DNA from: Polaribacter sp. SA4-12
GTDB taxonomy: Bacteria; Bacteroidota; Bacteroidia; Flavobacteriales; Flavobacteriaceae
Reading direction: 5' to 3'
Length of the DNA: 64,000 nucleotides
Assembly (NCBI RefSeq): GCF_002163675.1
Contig: NZ_CP019334.1
Location: forward strand, 3,391,501 to 3,455,500
Positions 45,198-53,831 of this stretch are shown here, piece by piece. The position numbers and the translations under genes were made by a program. The notes below the pieces were generated by a model. The model saw nothing but the letters and a program-made list of their open reading frames with translations, made no database searches and was not told where the DNA came from. Every line of letters starts with the position of its first letter. Within the stretch, counting starts at the first letter, position 1.

Positions 45198-45864
45198 TTT
45201 GTTTGTATTAAGTGTTACTACTTATTTTAATTCTTATTTTGTCTTTTTCTTCTGTAATAAACGTATAACCACCTAAATTAGAAGTTTCATTTGCGGCATA
45301 TAAAAGCTATTTTAGGATGGCACTTTTTTCATTTTTACAATCTTCTAAATGTTCGTATAAAAATTTTTAAATTTTATTAATATTTAAGTATGACATCCTT
45401 GTAAAGGAGTCAAAAGTTTTAATGATCATTATATTTATTGATTTGATTTATCTAAAATGATAAATAATGATAAGCCGAAAAAAAGGTGTTAAACGGATTG
45501 GTTGTTTAATTTTAAAAAAAAAGAAGGTGTAAGTTTATAGATTGATTTCTAAAAACTTTTTACTAAAAATAGAATATTCTAAAATTATTCAGTTTTTGTA
45601 TCCTTGCTTACAAGTACGCAAAGGTACAAAAATGATACGCCACTGTCAAATTATATAGGTTTAATAAGGAAAAGTGGTTGCTTAAGTGTTTCTAAATGTA
45701 TCAGAAATTTTGAGGTTTGAGTTACTGAAATCTCGTTATTACAATCTGTATATTAGGTAACGAAATTGTTGTTTTAAGTTGTGCGTTCATCCGAAGAAAG
45801 AATACGAAGTATAATTATTTTAAGAGATCACATTGTAAATCTAGGGTTGAAATAATTTTATTTT
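45198..45864. other. 667-bp gap with degraded sequence and a minus-strand promoter
   Basis: TACCTTTG on the minus strand (plus 45619-45626) is a good -7 box pointing at proC and would give a leader of about 415 nt. Within it the minus-strand frame LLYAANETSNLGGYTFITEE ending KDKIRIKISSNT-stop just before proC, preceded by a stop and EHLEDCKNEKSAIL, looks like a decayed coding stretch. Near 45787 the plus strand repeats TTCATCCGAAGAAAGAATAC, which also lies inside the acyltransferase gene at about 43828. Nothing here is a confident gene. Confidence 0.4.
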
Positions 45865-46119
45865 TTATTTAGAAGGCTCTTTTGGTAGTGTTTTTAAGTT
45901 GTTGACATATCTAACTTCATTAAACGGTTTTTTGTGTTCTAAAACATCTAGTAATTCTATAGCCATATATTGACTCATAAATTGCTTAGATTCAGTTTTA
46001 CTGTATCCTAATTCAATTAATCTTTTATAAGTTATATTAGTTTCTTTTGGATTATTCTCTCTGATTTGATTCTCAATAATTTCAAAGATTTGATTTTTTA
46101 AAGGCTCGTTAGTTTTCAT
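45865..46119 (-). CDS. hypothetical protein, 84 residues
   Basis: This small, mostly helical, charged protein contains NITYKRLIELGYSKTESKQF, IELLDVLEHKKPFNEVRYV and NLKTLP. I recall similar unnamed Bacteroidetes proteins with a 'YxRL...GYS..EA...ILDVL......FNEERYV..L..LP' pattern. Function is unknown. It has no signal peptide or membrane helix. Confidence 0.7.
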   Translation of the reverse strand: MKTNEPLKNQIFEIIENQIRENNPKETNITYKRLIELGYSKTESKQFMSQYMAIELLDVLEHKKPFNEVRYVNNLKTLPKEPSK

Positions 46120-46317
46120 TTTTTTTAGTTTTTATCTATAAATAAATAATGATAATAGGTTTCGGTATTTTTAATAATATAATTACCAAAACAAGTTTAA
46201 TATACGTAGCGAAGTTATTGGTTTTAAGTTTAAAAACAAATCAATTATTTATAAAACATGACAAAAATGCAGACTTTTTCATTTGGTATAGTTTTCGCGT
46301 TTAATAGTTAAAATTGT

Positions 46318-46325
46318 TATTTTTG
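46318..46325 (+). promoter_or_regulatory. -7 promoter element of the membrane protein gene
   Basis: TATTTTTG, 28 bp before the start codon at 46354. Confidence 0.45.
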
Positions 46326-46353
46326 TGCAAGCAATAATTTAAAATAAAAGAGT

Positions 46354-46710
46354 ATGAAAACATTTTTAAAAATTTTATTAACGGCTTTAGCAGTAATTGT
46401 TTTAGCTAATATTTTACCCGGAATTTCAGTAGCAGGTTATACTTCTGCAATTATTGTTGCAGTAGTTATTTCGTTATTGAATATGTTTGTGCGTCCACTT
46501 TTAATCTTTTTTACTTTGCCAGCAACCATAGTTACTTTAGGTTTATTCTTATTTGTAATTAATGCGTGTATAATTTTATTAGCAGATAAATTAGTAGATG
46601 GTTTTGCCGTTGAGGGATTCTTCTGGGCACTATTATTCAGTGTTTTACTGTCCATTTTTAGATCGGCATTATTTTCATTGCTAAAAGAAGACAGAAAAAG
46701 CATTAATTAG
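46354..46710 (+). CDS. YvlD-like / phage-holin-family-4 membrane protein
   Basis: This 118-residue protein is almost entirely four transmembrane helices (ALAVIVLANILPGISVAGY; SAIIVAVVISLLNMFVRPLL; TLPATIVTLGLFLFVINACI; FWALLFSVLLSIFRSALF). The NMFVRPLLIFFTLPATIVTLG core is characteristic of the PF04020 family, labelled phage holin but chromosomal and of unknown function in most bacteria. Confidence 0.88.
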   Translation: MKTFLKILLTALAVIVLANILPGISVAGYTSAIIVAVVISLLNMFVRPLLIFFTLPATIVTLGLFLFVINACIILLADKLVDGFAVEGFFWALLFSVLLSIFRSALFSLLKEDRKSIN

Positions 46711-46744
46711 TAAACAACGAACCTGAAATAGAAGTGTTTAAGAT

Positions 46745-46774
46745 TTGTGAAATCAATTAAAATGATTAATTTTG
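46745..46774 (+). promoter_or_regulatory. tig: promoter of trigger factor
   Basis: TTG at 46745-46747 and TAATTTTG at 46767-46774, spacing 19 bp, matching the Bacteroidetes consensus. Confidence 0.7.
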
Positions 46775-46807
46775 CAGTCGATTTTTTCAAGATAAAAGAA
46801 CAAATAA

Positions 46808-48130
46808 ATGAATATTACAAAAGAAAACATAGATGCGTTAAACGCAGTTGTAAAAGTTGATATCGTTGCTGATGATTATCAAGCAAAAGTAGCAGAGTTA
46901 TTAACAGATTACCGTAAAAAGGCTGATGTTCCTGGTTTTAGAAAAGGGCACGTGCCAATGGGAATGATTAAAAAGCAGTATGGTAAATCTATAATGATAG
47001 ATGAAGTTAACAAGCTTTTACAACAATCTTTAAATAAATTTTTAGCAGACGAAAAATTAGACATTTTAGGAAATCCTATTCCAAGAATGACTGAAGATTT
47101 TAATTGGGAAGCAGAAGTATTTTCTTTTGAATTCGAATTAGGTTTAGCACCAGTTTTCGATGTAGATTTAAAAGCTAAAGAAAAAGTAACTCAATATAAC
47201 ATTGTTGCAACAGAAGAATTACTTGACGAAGAAGTTAAAAATCTTCAAACTCGTTATGGTAAAATGGTTCCTTTAGAGGAAGCTACTGAGAAATCAAATG
47301 TAACTGGTACTTTTGTAAATGAAGAAAGCGAAATCAACAAAAAATCTACTTTTATTGTAAGCGACCTTAACGGGGAAGCAAACCAAAAGTTAGTTGTTGG
47401 AGCTAAAGTTGGTGATGTTATTGAATTAGATACTAAAGGATTATTTGAAGATGCTCATAGATTAGAGCACATTTTAGGTGTTTCTCATGAACAAACTCAC
47501 GGTTTAGATGTAAAAGTTTCTTTCACTGTAGAAGAAGTTACTAAAACTGAATTAGCAGATTTAGATCAAGAATTATTTGATAAATTATTTTCTGACGGAA
47601 GTATTACGACTGTAGAATTATTAAAAGAAAAAATTAAAGAAGATGCTGAAAAGCAATTCTTACAACAAGGAGATCAACAATTATTAAATGCAATTACTGA
47701 GCATTTAGTTGAAAACACAAAATTTGATTTACCAGCAGCTTTCTTAAAGAAATGGTTAAAAACTGCAGGTGAAAAAGAATTATCTGAAGAAGAAGCTACT
47801 GCTGAATTTGACAAATCTGAAAAAGGTTTACGTTATCAATTAATCGAAGGAAAGATTATGAAAGATAATGATCTTAAATTAGATTATGCAGAATTGGTAG
47901 CATATGCTAAAGGATTTATCCGTACGCAAATGGCTCAATTTGGTAACATGAATCCAGAAGAAAAAGAATTGGATGATATTGCTGGTAGAATCTTACAGAA
48001 CCAAGAAGAAGCTCAAAAATTACAATCTCAATTAATGAGTCAAAAATTATTGGCTTTTTACAAAGAGAATATGAGTTTTAAATCTAAAGAGCTTTCTTAC
48101 GAAGACTTTATTAAAGAGGTATATAAATAA
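46808..48130 (+). CDS. tig: trigger factor
   Basis: This 440-residue ribosome-associated chaperone has the N-terminal ribosome-binding signature VPGFRKGHVPMGMIKKQYG near 41-59. A diverged FKBP-like middle domain and a long helical C-terminal chaperone domain (MAQFGNMNPEEKELDDIAG) follow. It lies upstream of clpP and clpX, the order seen in many bacteria. Confidence 0.95.
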   Translation: MNITKENIDALNAVVKVDIVADDYQAKVAELLTDYRKKADVPGFRKGHVPMGMIKKQYGKSIMIDEVNKLLQQSLNKFLADEKLDILGNPIPRMTEDFNWEAEVFSFEFELGLAPVFDVDLKAKEKVTQYNIVATEELLDEEVKNLQTRYGKMVPLEEATEKSNVTGTFVNEESEINKKSTFIVSDLNGEANQKLVVGAKVGDVIELDTKGLFEDAHRLEHILGVSHEQTHGLDVKVSFTVEEVTKTELADLDQELFDKLFSDGSITTVELLKEKIKEDAEKQFLQQGDQQLLNAITEHLVENTKFDLPAAFLKKWLKTAGEKELSEEEATAEFDKSEKGLRYQLIEGKIMKDNDLKLDYAELVAYAKGFIRTQMAQFGNMNPEEKELDDIAGRILQNQEEAQKLQSQLMSQKLLAFYKENMSFKSKELSYEDFIKEVYK

Positions 48131-48131
48131 T

Positions 48132-48198
48132 TGTCATTGCGAGGAACGAAGCAATCTGTATAATTAAATAGATATTGCCTTATTTTTCATAACGACAA
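48132..48198. repeat. REP-like repeat after tig
   Basis: TGTCATTGCGAGGAACGAAG followed by CAATCTG, a common dispersed flavobacterial repeat, closed by an imperfect reverse arm TTTCATAACGACA. It is related to the units at 16908-17034. Confidence 0.7.
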
Positions 48199-48205
48199 GA
48201 AATAG

Positions 48206-48236
48206 AAAACCTGAATTGTTAGATTCAGGTTTTTTT
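48206..48236 (+). terminator. terminator after tig
   Basis: AACCTGAAT-TGTTAG-ATTCAGGTT followed by TTTTT. Confidence 0.9.
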
Positions 48237-48311
48237 AGCGACCAACTGAAACAAAAGAGTAAGAAATAGTTCTTATATTTACAGTATTAAACTTAAAACA
48301 AAATCACGAAA

Positions 48312-48974
48312 ATGGATTACGGAAAAGAGTTCGAAAAATACGCAACAAAACATCAAGGATTAAATAGCACATATTTAGGTAAAATTACAAGTAGTTTAAC
48401 GCCATATATTATGGAAGAGCGTCAAATGAACATTACTCAAATGGATGTTTTCTCTCGTTTAATGATGGATAGAATTATCTTTTTAGGAACAGGAATTAAC
48501 GATCAAGTAGCAAATGTTATTCAAGCGCAATTATTGTTTTTAGAAAGTGTAGATGCTAATAAAGATATTTCAATTTACATTAATTCTCCAGGAGGAGGAG
48601 TTTATGCAGGTTTAGGTATTTATGATACAATGCAGTTTATAAAGCCAGATGTTGCAACAATTTGTACAGGTATGGCAGCTTCAATGGGAGCAGTTTTAAT
48701 GTGTGCAGGTGCAAAAGGAAAACGTTCTGCGTTACCTCACTCTAGAGTTATGATTCACCAACCTTTAGGTGGTGCTCAAGGTCAGGCTTCAGATATTGAA
48801 ATTACAACTAGAGAAATTTTGAAATTGAAAGATGAATTATATGCAATTATTGCAAATCATTCAGGACAAACTATAGAGAAAGTGCATAACGATTCTGATA
48901 GAGATTATTGGATGAAAGCAGATGAAGCAAAAACTTACGGAATGATTGATGAAGTTTTAGCAAGAAAACAATAG
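48312..48974 (+). CDS. clpP: ATP-dependent Clp protease proteolytic subunit
   Basis: This 220-residue serine protease has the nucleophile in [14 protein letters not shown], the histidine in [11 protein letters not shown] and [17 protein letters not shown]. It forms the proteolytic barrel used with ClpX, encoded 73 bp downstream. That gap holds only TTAGTTG-type repeat text. Confidence 0.97.
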   Translation: MDYGKEFEKYATKHQGLNSTYLGKITSSLTPYIMEERQMNITQMDVFSRLMMDRIIFLGTGINDQVANVIQAQLLFLESVDANKDISIYINSPGGGVYAGLGIYDTMQFIKPDVATICTGMAASMGAVLMCAGAKGKRSALPHSRVMIHQPLGGAQGQASDIEITTREILKLKDELYAIIANHSGQTIEKVHNDSDRDYWMKADEAKTYGMIDEVLARKQ

Positions 48975-49047
48975 TTGTTAGTTGTTACTTTTTAGTTGTT
49001 GGTTTATTGCCAATAACCAAAAAACGATCAACCAAAAACCAAATTAA

Positions 49048-50283
49048 ATGTCGAAAGAAGAAAATTTAGAATGTTCGTTTTGCGGACGAAAAAAAGCAGA
49101 AACTGACTTGCTAATTGCGGGTATGGATGCACATATTTGTGATAAATGTATAGAACAAGCATATGGAATTGTTCAGGAAGAAGTTTCTGAATCAAAATCT
49201 AATGGTTTGTCTAAAGATTTAATGATTAAGAAACCTTTAGAAATTAAAGGGTTTTTAGATCAATATATTATTGGTCAAGATGAAACAAAAAGAGCAATGG
49301 CTGTTGCTGTTTACAATCATTACAAGCGTTTATTGCAAGAAGAAAGTGAAGATGATGTAGAGATAGAAAAATCTAATATTATTTTAGTAGGCGAAACAGG
49401 TACAGGAAAAACCTTAGTAGCAAAAACAATTGCAAGAATGCTAAACGTACCTTTTGCAATTGTTGATGCAACTGTTTTAACACAAGCAGGTTATGTTGGT
49501 GAAGATGTAGAAAGTATTTTAAGTAAACTTTTGCAAGCAGCAGATTATGATGTAGAAAAGGCACAAAGAGGTATTATTTTTATTGATGAAATTGATAAAA
49601 TTGCCAGAAAAGGTGATAACCCTTCTATAACAAGAGATGTTTCTGGAGAAGGAGTACAACAAGCTTTATTAAAATTATTAGAAGGAACTGTTGTTAATGT
49701 TGCACCTAAAGGTGGAAGAAAACATCCTGAGCAAAAATTTATTGAGGTAGATACCAAAGAGATTTTATTTATTGCTGGTGGAGCTTTTTCTGGAGTTGAA
49801 AGATTGATAAGCAAACGTTTAAATATGCAAGCTGTAGGTTTTAGCGCGTCTTTAGATGAAGATAAAATAGATGAAGAAAATTTGTTGCAATACATTATTC
49901 CATCAGATTTAAAAGCATTTGGATTAATTCCTGAAATTATTGGTCGTTTGCCAGTGTTGAGTTATATGAATCCTTTAAATGCTATAACGTTAAGGTCAAT
50001 TTTAACAGAACCTAAAAACGCTATAATTAAGCAATATGCTAAGTTATTTACAATGGATGATGTTAACTTTTCTATTGAAGAGGAAGCTTTAAATTATATT
50101 GTAGAAAAAGCAGTAGAATATAAATTAGGAGCAAGAGGTTTACGTTCTTTATGTGAAGCTATTTTTACAGATGCTATGTTCGATTTACCAAGTTCTGATG
50201 AAAAAGAATTTGTTGTAACCAAAGATTATGCAGAAGCAAAATTGACAAATACAACATTGAAAAAACTAAAGACAGCTTCTTAA
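49048..50283 (+). CDS. clpX: ATP-dependent Clp protease ATP-binding subunit ClpX
   Basis: This 411-residue AAA+ unfoldase has the N-terminal Cys4 zinc domain ([10 protein letters not shown]...[10 protein letters not shown]) intact. Walker A is GETGTGKTL, Walker B is [17 protein letters not shown] is a pore loop and [12 protein letters not shown] follows in the small domain. It delivers substrates to ClpP. The intact zinc ligands contrast with DnaG, the next gene. Confidence 0.97.
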   Translation: MSKEENLECSFCGRKKAETDLLIAGMDAHICDKCIEQAYGIVQEEVSESKSNGLSKDLMIKKPLEIKGFLDQYIIGQDETKRAMAVAVYNHYKRLLQEESEDDVEIEKSNIILVGETGTGKTLVAKTIARMLNVPFAIVDATVLTQAGYVGEDVESILSKLLQAADYDVEKAQRGIIFIDEIDKIARKGDNPSITRDVSGEGVQQALLKLLEGTVVNVAPKGGRKHPEQKFIEVDTKEILFIAGGAFSGVERLISKRLNMQAVGFSASLDEDKIDEENLLQYIIPSDLKAFGLIPEIIGRLPVLSYMNPLNAITLRSILTEPKNAIIKQYAKLFTMDDVNFSIEEEALNYIVEKAVEYKLGARGLRSLCEAIFTDAMFDLPSSDEKEFVVTKDYAEAKLTNTTLKKLKTAS

Positions 50284-50289
50284 AATATT

Positions 50290-50363
50290 TTGGGCGTTTT
50301 AACAGGCTTTCCATTATATCTTTTTGTGAAAAACAAAAAGGATGCCATTTCAATCCTTAACGC
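50290..50363 (+). repeat. structured intergenic element, copy 3 of 3 (short form)
   Basis: TGGGCGTTTTAACAGGCTTT, CCATTATATCTTTTT, then CAAAAAGGATGCCATTTC, AATCCTTAACGC. It is nearly the same as copy 1 (11968-12045). It directly follows the clpX stop. Confidence 0.8.
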
Positions 50364-50415
50364 AAATTGCGAACTAAAGGAAGAAGTTCATAAAAACAAC
50401 TTTTAGAATTTATAC

Positions 50416-50450
50416 AAACCTCAAAGGTTTTTAAACCTTTGAGGTTTTTC
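50416..50450 (+). terminator. terminator after clpX
   Basis: AAACCTCAAAGGTTT-TT-AAACCTTTGAGGTTT with following T residues. Confidence 0.88.
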
Positions 50451-50521
50451 ATTTTAGAAATTTTCAAAGAATGAATGTTCTAATTCTTATCTTTGTTTTC
50501 ACTTTCAAATAAATTTAATTA

Positions 50522-52540
50522 ATGATATTAAGAAGTACCATAGACCAAATTTTCGAAACTGCAAGAGTAGAAGAGGTTATTGGTGAATTTGTTCAGCTTA
50601 AAAAAGCAGGAAGTAACTTTAAAGGATTAAGTCCTTTTACAGATGAAAAATCACCATCTTTTATGGTGTCTCCAGTAAAACAAATCTGGAAAGATTTCTC
50701 TACGGGAAAAGGAGGGAACTCAGTTTCATTTTTAATGGAACATGAGCATTTTTCATATCCAGAAGCATTAAGGTGGTTAGCCAAAAAGTACAATATAGAA
50801 ATTGAGGAAACTGAGCAATCATCTGAAGAGAAAGAACAGATGAATGAAAGAGAAAGTATGTTTATGGTATCTAATTTTGCCAAAGACTATTTTCATGATT
50901 TAATGCTCAACTCTAATAAAGGAAAGGCAATAGGATTATCATATTTTAAAGAACGAGGTTTTACAGACGAAACAATCAAAAGGTTCGAACTAGGATATTG
51001 TATTGATGAATGGGATAATTTTACAAAAGGAGCTTTAGCAAAAGGATACGATTTAAAATACCTTGCTTCAACAGGTTTAACAATTGTAAAAGAAAATAAG
51101 CAATTCGACCGTTTTAAAGGCCGTGTAATGTTTCCTATACATTCTATGTCTGGTCGTATTTTAGGTTTCGGAGGACGTATTTTAACTGCGGATAAAAAAG
51201 CAGCTAAATATTTAAATTCACCTGAAAGTGATATTTACCACAAGAGTAAAATTCTTTATGGATTATATCAAGCTAAAAAAGAAATTGCAAAACAAGACAA
51301 TTGTTTTTTGGTGGAAGGTTATACAGATGTAATCTCTTTTAACCAATCTGGTGTAGAAAATGTGGTAGCTTCTTCTGGTACCGCTTTAACGTCAGATCAA
51401 ATAAGATTGATAAATAGACTTACCAAAAACATCACGGTTCTTTTTGATGGTGATGCAGCGGGAATAAGAGCTTCCATTCGTGGTATCGATTTAATTCTAG
51501 AACAAGGAATGAACGTAAAAGTAGTTCAATTCCCTGATGGAGAAGATCCAGATAGTTTTGCGAAATCAAATTCAAATGCTGAATTAAAACAGTATTTAGA
51601 AGATTCAGCACAAGATTTTATCAACTTTAAAGTTTCACTTTTATTAAAAGATTCTAATAACGATCCTATAAAAAAAGCAGGTGTTATTAGAGATATTGTT
51701 AGCAGTATTTCTAAAATACCAGATGGAATACAACGTGAAGTTTATGTACAGGAATGTGCAAGAGTTATGGATATTTCTGAGCGAGTATTGTTTAGTGAAT
51801 TAGCTCAGTTATTAAAGAAAGGTGCCCAAGAGAAAAATAAAACAAACAGACAGCAAAATAGATCACAACAAGATCCAAACGAGCCACCACCAGAATATTT
51901 TATGAACCAAGAACAAGCTCAAATGGGCTTGGTTAAAGGTGGACCAGTTTCTAGTCAAAAAATTGATCAACTTAGTATTCTTGAAAATGAAATTATTAAA
52001 ATTTTACTCTTATATGGAAATGAGCAAGTAGAATTTATCGAGGAGATAGTTAGTGTTGATGAAGAGGGTAGAGAACAATTTGGAACAAGAAAGTATGAAA
52101 ACACTGTGTCTGCAGAAATTTATGTGCATTTACATGAAGATGAAATAGAGTTTTCAAATATTCTTTTTCAGGAGATTTATACAGAAATTATTCATCAATT
52201 AAACCAATTAGAAAAATTAGATATTGATGGTTTAATCAACCATAAAAATACAGATATATCTACAATTGTAACTTCTATTTTAATGGAAAAAGAAAACCCT
52301 AGTCGTCAGTTAAGTGATTGGGAAGGTCAAAACATAGAAGTGAAGTCTGTTTTAGATGTTTTGGCAAAAGATGTAAATGATGTTGTTTATAATTTAAGAA
52401 GAGTTTTAATCGGAGAGAAAATTGAAGAATTGATGAATGAAGCAGTTAAAGATCAAAGTGCATCAATAGATTTAGAGGTAATTAGAAACTATACAAACTT
52501 GAAGATGAGACTTTTCGAAAAGTTAAATAGAGTTGTCTAA
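50522..52540 (+). CDS. dnaG: DNA primase lacking zinc ligands
   Basis: This 672-residue primase synthesises replication primers. The Toprim domain is clear (FLVEGYTDVISF near 263; FDGDAAGIRAS). The N-terminal domain keeps the DnaG frame (GLSPFTDEKSPSFMVSPVKQ then IWKDFSTGKGGNSVSFLMEH), but the zinc ligands of CPFH and CFGC are replaced, giving SPFT and DFSTG. The C-terminal helicase-interaction region is present but diverged. I believe this loss is shared across flavobacteria, which would need an alignment. Confidence 0.94.
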   Translation: MILRSTIDQIFETARVEEVIGEFVQLKKAGSNFKGLSPFTDEKSPSFMVSPVKQIWKDFSTGKGGNSVSFLMEHEHFSYPEALRWLAKKYNIEIEETEQSSEEKEQMNERESMFMVSNFAKDYFHDLMLNSNKGKAIGLSYFKERGFTDETIKRFELGYCIDEWDNFTKGALAKGYDLKYLASTGLTIVKENKQFDRFKGRVMFPIHSMSGRILGFGGRILTADKKAAKYLNSPESDIYHKSKILYGLYQAKKEIAKQDNCFLVEGYTDVISFNQSGVENVVASSGTALTSDQIRLINRLTKNITVLFDGDAAGIRASIRGIDLILEQGMNVKVVQFPDGEDPDSFAKSNSNAELKQYLEDSAQDFINFKVSLLLKDSNNDPIKKAGVIRDIVSSISKIPDGIQREVYVQECARVMDISERVLFSELAQLLKKGAQEKNKTNRQQNRSQQDPNEPPPEYFMNQEQAQMGLVKGGPVSSQKIDQLSILENEIIKILLLYGNEQVEFIEEIVSVDEEGREQFGTRKYENTVSAEIYVHLHEDEIEFSNILFQEIYTEIIHQLNQLEKLDIDGLINHKNTDISTIVTSILMEKENPSRQLSDWEGQNIEVKSVLDVLAKDVNDVVYNLRRVLIGEKIEELMNEAVKDQSASIDLEVIRNYTNLKMRLFEKLNRVV

Positions 52541-52642
52541 TGTTATTAAATTGTAAAAACAGGTGTTTTCCCCTATAGGTATAATAGACGTATTAATAGT
52601 TTTTTTGTATATTGCACTCGCTAAAAGAAAAATGCTCACAGT

Positions 52643-52774
52643 ATGAAAAGACTATTACAATTATTAAAAATTTTCCAATTATTTGTTTTATTACCATTTG
52701 AAATATCAAAAGGTTCGAAAAAAAGAGCTTATATGCGAATTAAAAAGATGATGGTTGCAGCAAACTTACTTTAA
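52643..52774 (+). CDS. small 43-residue protein, paralogue A
   Basis: MKRLLQLLKI-FQLFVLLPFE-ISKGSKKRAY-MRIKKMMVAA-NLL. A hydrophobic N-terminal half (residues 4-20) is followed by a strongly basic half. It closely matches the product at 52867-52998 (about 60% identity by eye, same length). TATATTGC at about 52607 may be its -7 box, and a perfect terminator follows. Function is unknown; insertion of the first half in the inner membrane is likely. Conservation of protein rather than DNA between the copies supports real coding. Confidence 0.7.
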   Translation: MKRLLQLLKIFQLFVLLPFEISKGSKKRAYMRIKKMMVAANLL

Positions 52775-52790
52775 TCAATTTATTTAAATA

Positions 52791-52835
52791 AAATTATAAA
52801 AAGTCACATATATTATATGTGACTTTTTATAATTT
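52791..52835 (+). terminator. terminator between the two small genes
   Basis: Near-perfect dyad: arms AAATTATAAAAAGTCACATA and TATGTGACTTTTTATAATTT around a few central bases. The flanking A and T runs make it work in both directions. Confidence 0.85.
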
Positions 52836-52866
52836 TAGTGTCTTATTAAGTAATAAGAAAATTTTG

Positions 52867-52998
52867 ATGAAAAAACTTATTCAATTACTTAAAATTATTT
52901 GCTTATTTATTCTTCTACCTTTTGATATTATTAAAGGCTCAAAAAAGAAAGCATCAGTTAGAATTAAGAAAATGATGATTTCTGCTAATTTACTGTAA
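52867..52998 (+). CDS. small 43-residue protein, paralogue B
   Basis: MKKLIQLLKI-ICLFILLPFD-IIKGSKKKAS-VRIKKMMISA-NLL. Shared with paralogue A are the QLLKI start, LLPF, KGSKK, RIKKMM and the NLL end. Changes are conservative (E to D, R to K, V to I). Its last 9 bp overlap the end of nadE on the other strand. The separating terminator suggests that each copy has its own transcript. Confidence 0.7.
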   Translation: MKKLIQLLKIICLFILLPFDIIKGSKKKASVRIKKMMISANLL

Positions 52999-53778
52999 AT
53001 CAGTAGGTATTTCACAAATAGGTATTGGCAACATTTTATGTTGGTTAATTCTATTTAGTCTTGAGTAAATTTTAAAAACATCATATTCTCTTCCAGAAAA
53101 ATCATCTTCAGATTTTCCTTTGTCTTGCATATTCATAGCCCATTCTAACTCATCATAAGAAGCTCCTATTTGATCTTCATCAGTTCTGCTGTCTCCAAAT
53201 AGCCCATCTGTTGGCGCTGCTTTTTGTATTGAATTTGGCACATTTAGATACGCTGCTAATTCATAAACTTCAGATTTCATTAAATCTGCAATAGGACTTA
53301 AATCTACACCTCCATCACCATATTTTGTGTAAAATCCAACTCCAAAATCTTCTACTTTATTTCCTGTTCCTGCAACTAAATAGCTATGTAAACCAGCTAA
53401 ATAGTATAGAGTAGTCATTCTTAGTCTAGCTCTAGTGTTTGCTAAAGATAAATCTACCTTTGGCGAAGGTTCTGCATTTGGAACAACATTTTTAAAATCT
53501 TCAAAAGTAGAAGTTAGGTCTACTCTTACATCAGAAACATTATCAAATTTATCTTTTAATTGAGTAATATGTTCTTGAGCTCTTGTAACTTGATTTTCTG
53601 CTTGATGAATCGGTAACTCTACACAAAGAGTAGGGAATCCTGTTTTTGCACATAATGTTGATGTTAAGGCAGAATCAATTCCACCAGAAACTCCAACAAC
53701 AAATCCTTTTACTTTTGCATTTTCAGCATAATCTTTTAACCACTTTATAATATGTTCTGCAACTTTTTCGGTCTTCAT
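52990..53778 (-). CDS. nadE: NH3-dependent NAD synthetase
   Basis: This 262-residue enzyme converts nicotinate adenine dinucleotide to NAD with ATP and ammonia. It has the PP-loop VVGVSGGIDSALTSTL near 26-41 and GTGNKVEDFGVGFYTKYGDGGVDLSPIADLMKSEV (split in the protein by no insert). There is no glutaminase domain. It is divergent from gldB, the same neighbourhood as in Flavobacterium johnsoniae. Confidence 0.95.
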   Translation of the reverse strand: MKTEKVAEHIIKWLKDYAENAKVKGFVVGVSGGIDSALTSTLCAKTGFPTLCVELPIHQAENQVTRAQEHITQLKDKFDNVSDVRVDLTSTFEDFKNVVPNAEPSPKVDLSLANTRARLRMTTLYYLAGLHSYLVAGTGNKVEDFGVGFYTKYGDGGVDLSPIADLMKSEVYELAAYLNVPNSIQKAAPTDGLFGDSRTDEDQIGASYDELEWAMNMQDKGKSEDDFSGREYDVFKIYSRLNRINQHKMLPIPICEIPTDLQ

Positions 53779-53831
53779 TGATAAACTATTTTAGTATTTT
53801 TATCGTTTTATATTTCTAATAGCAATATACA

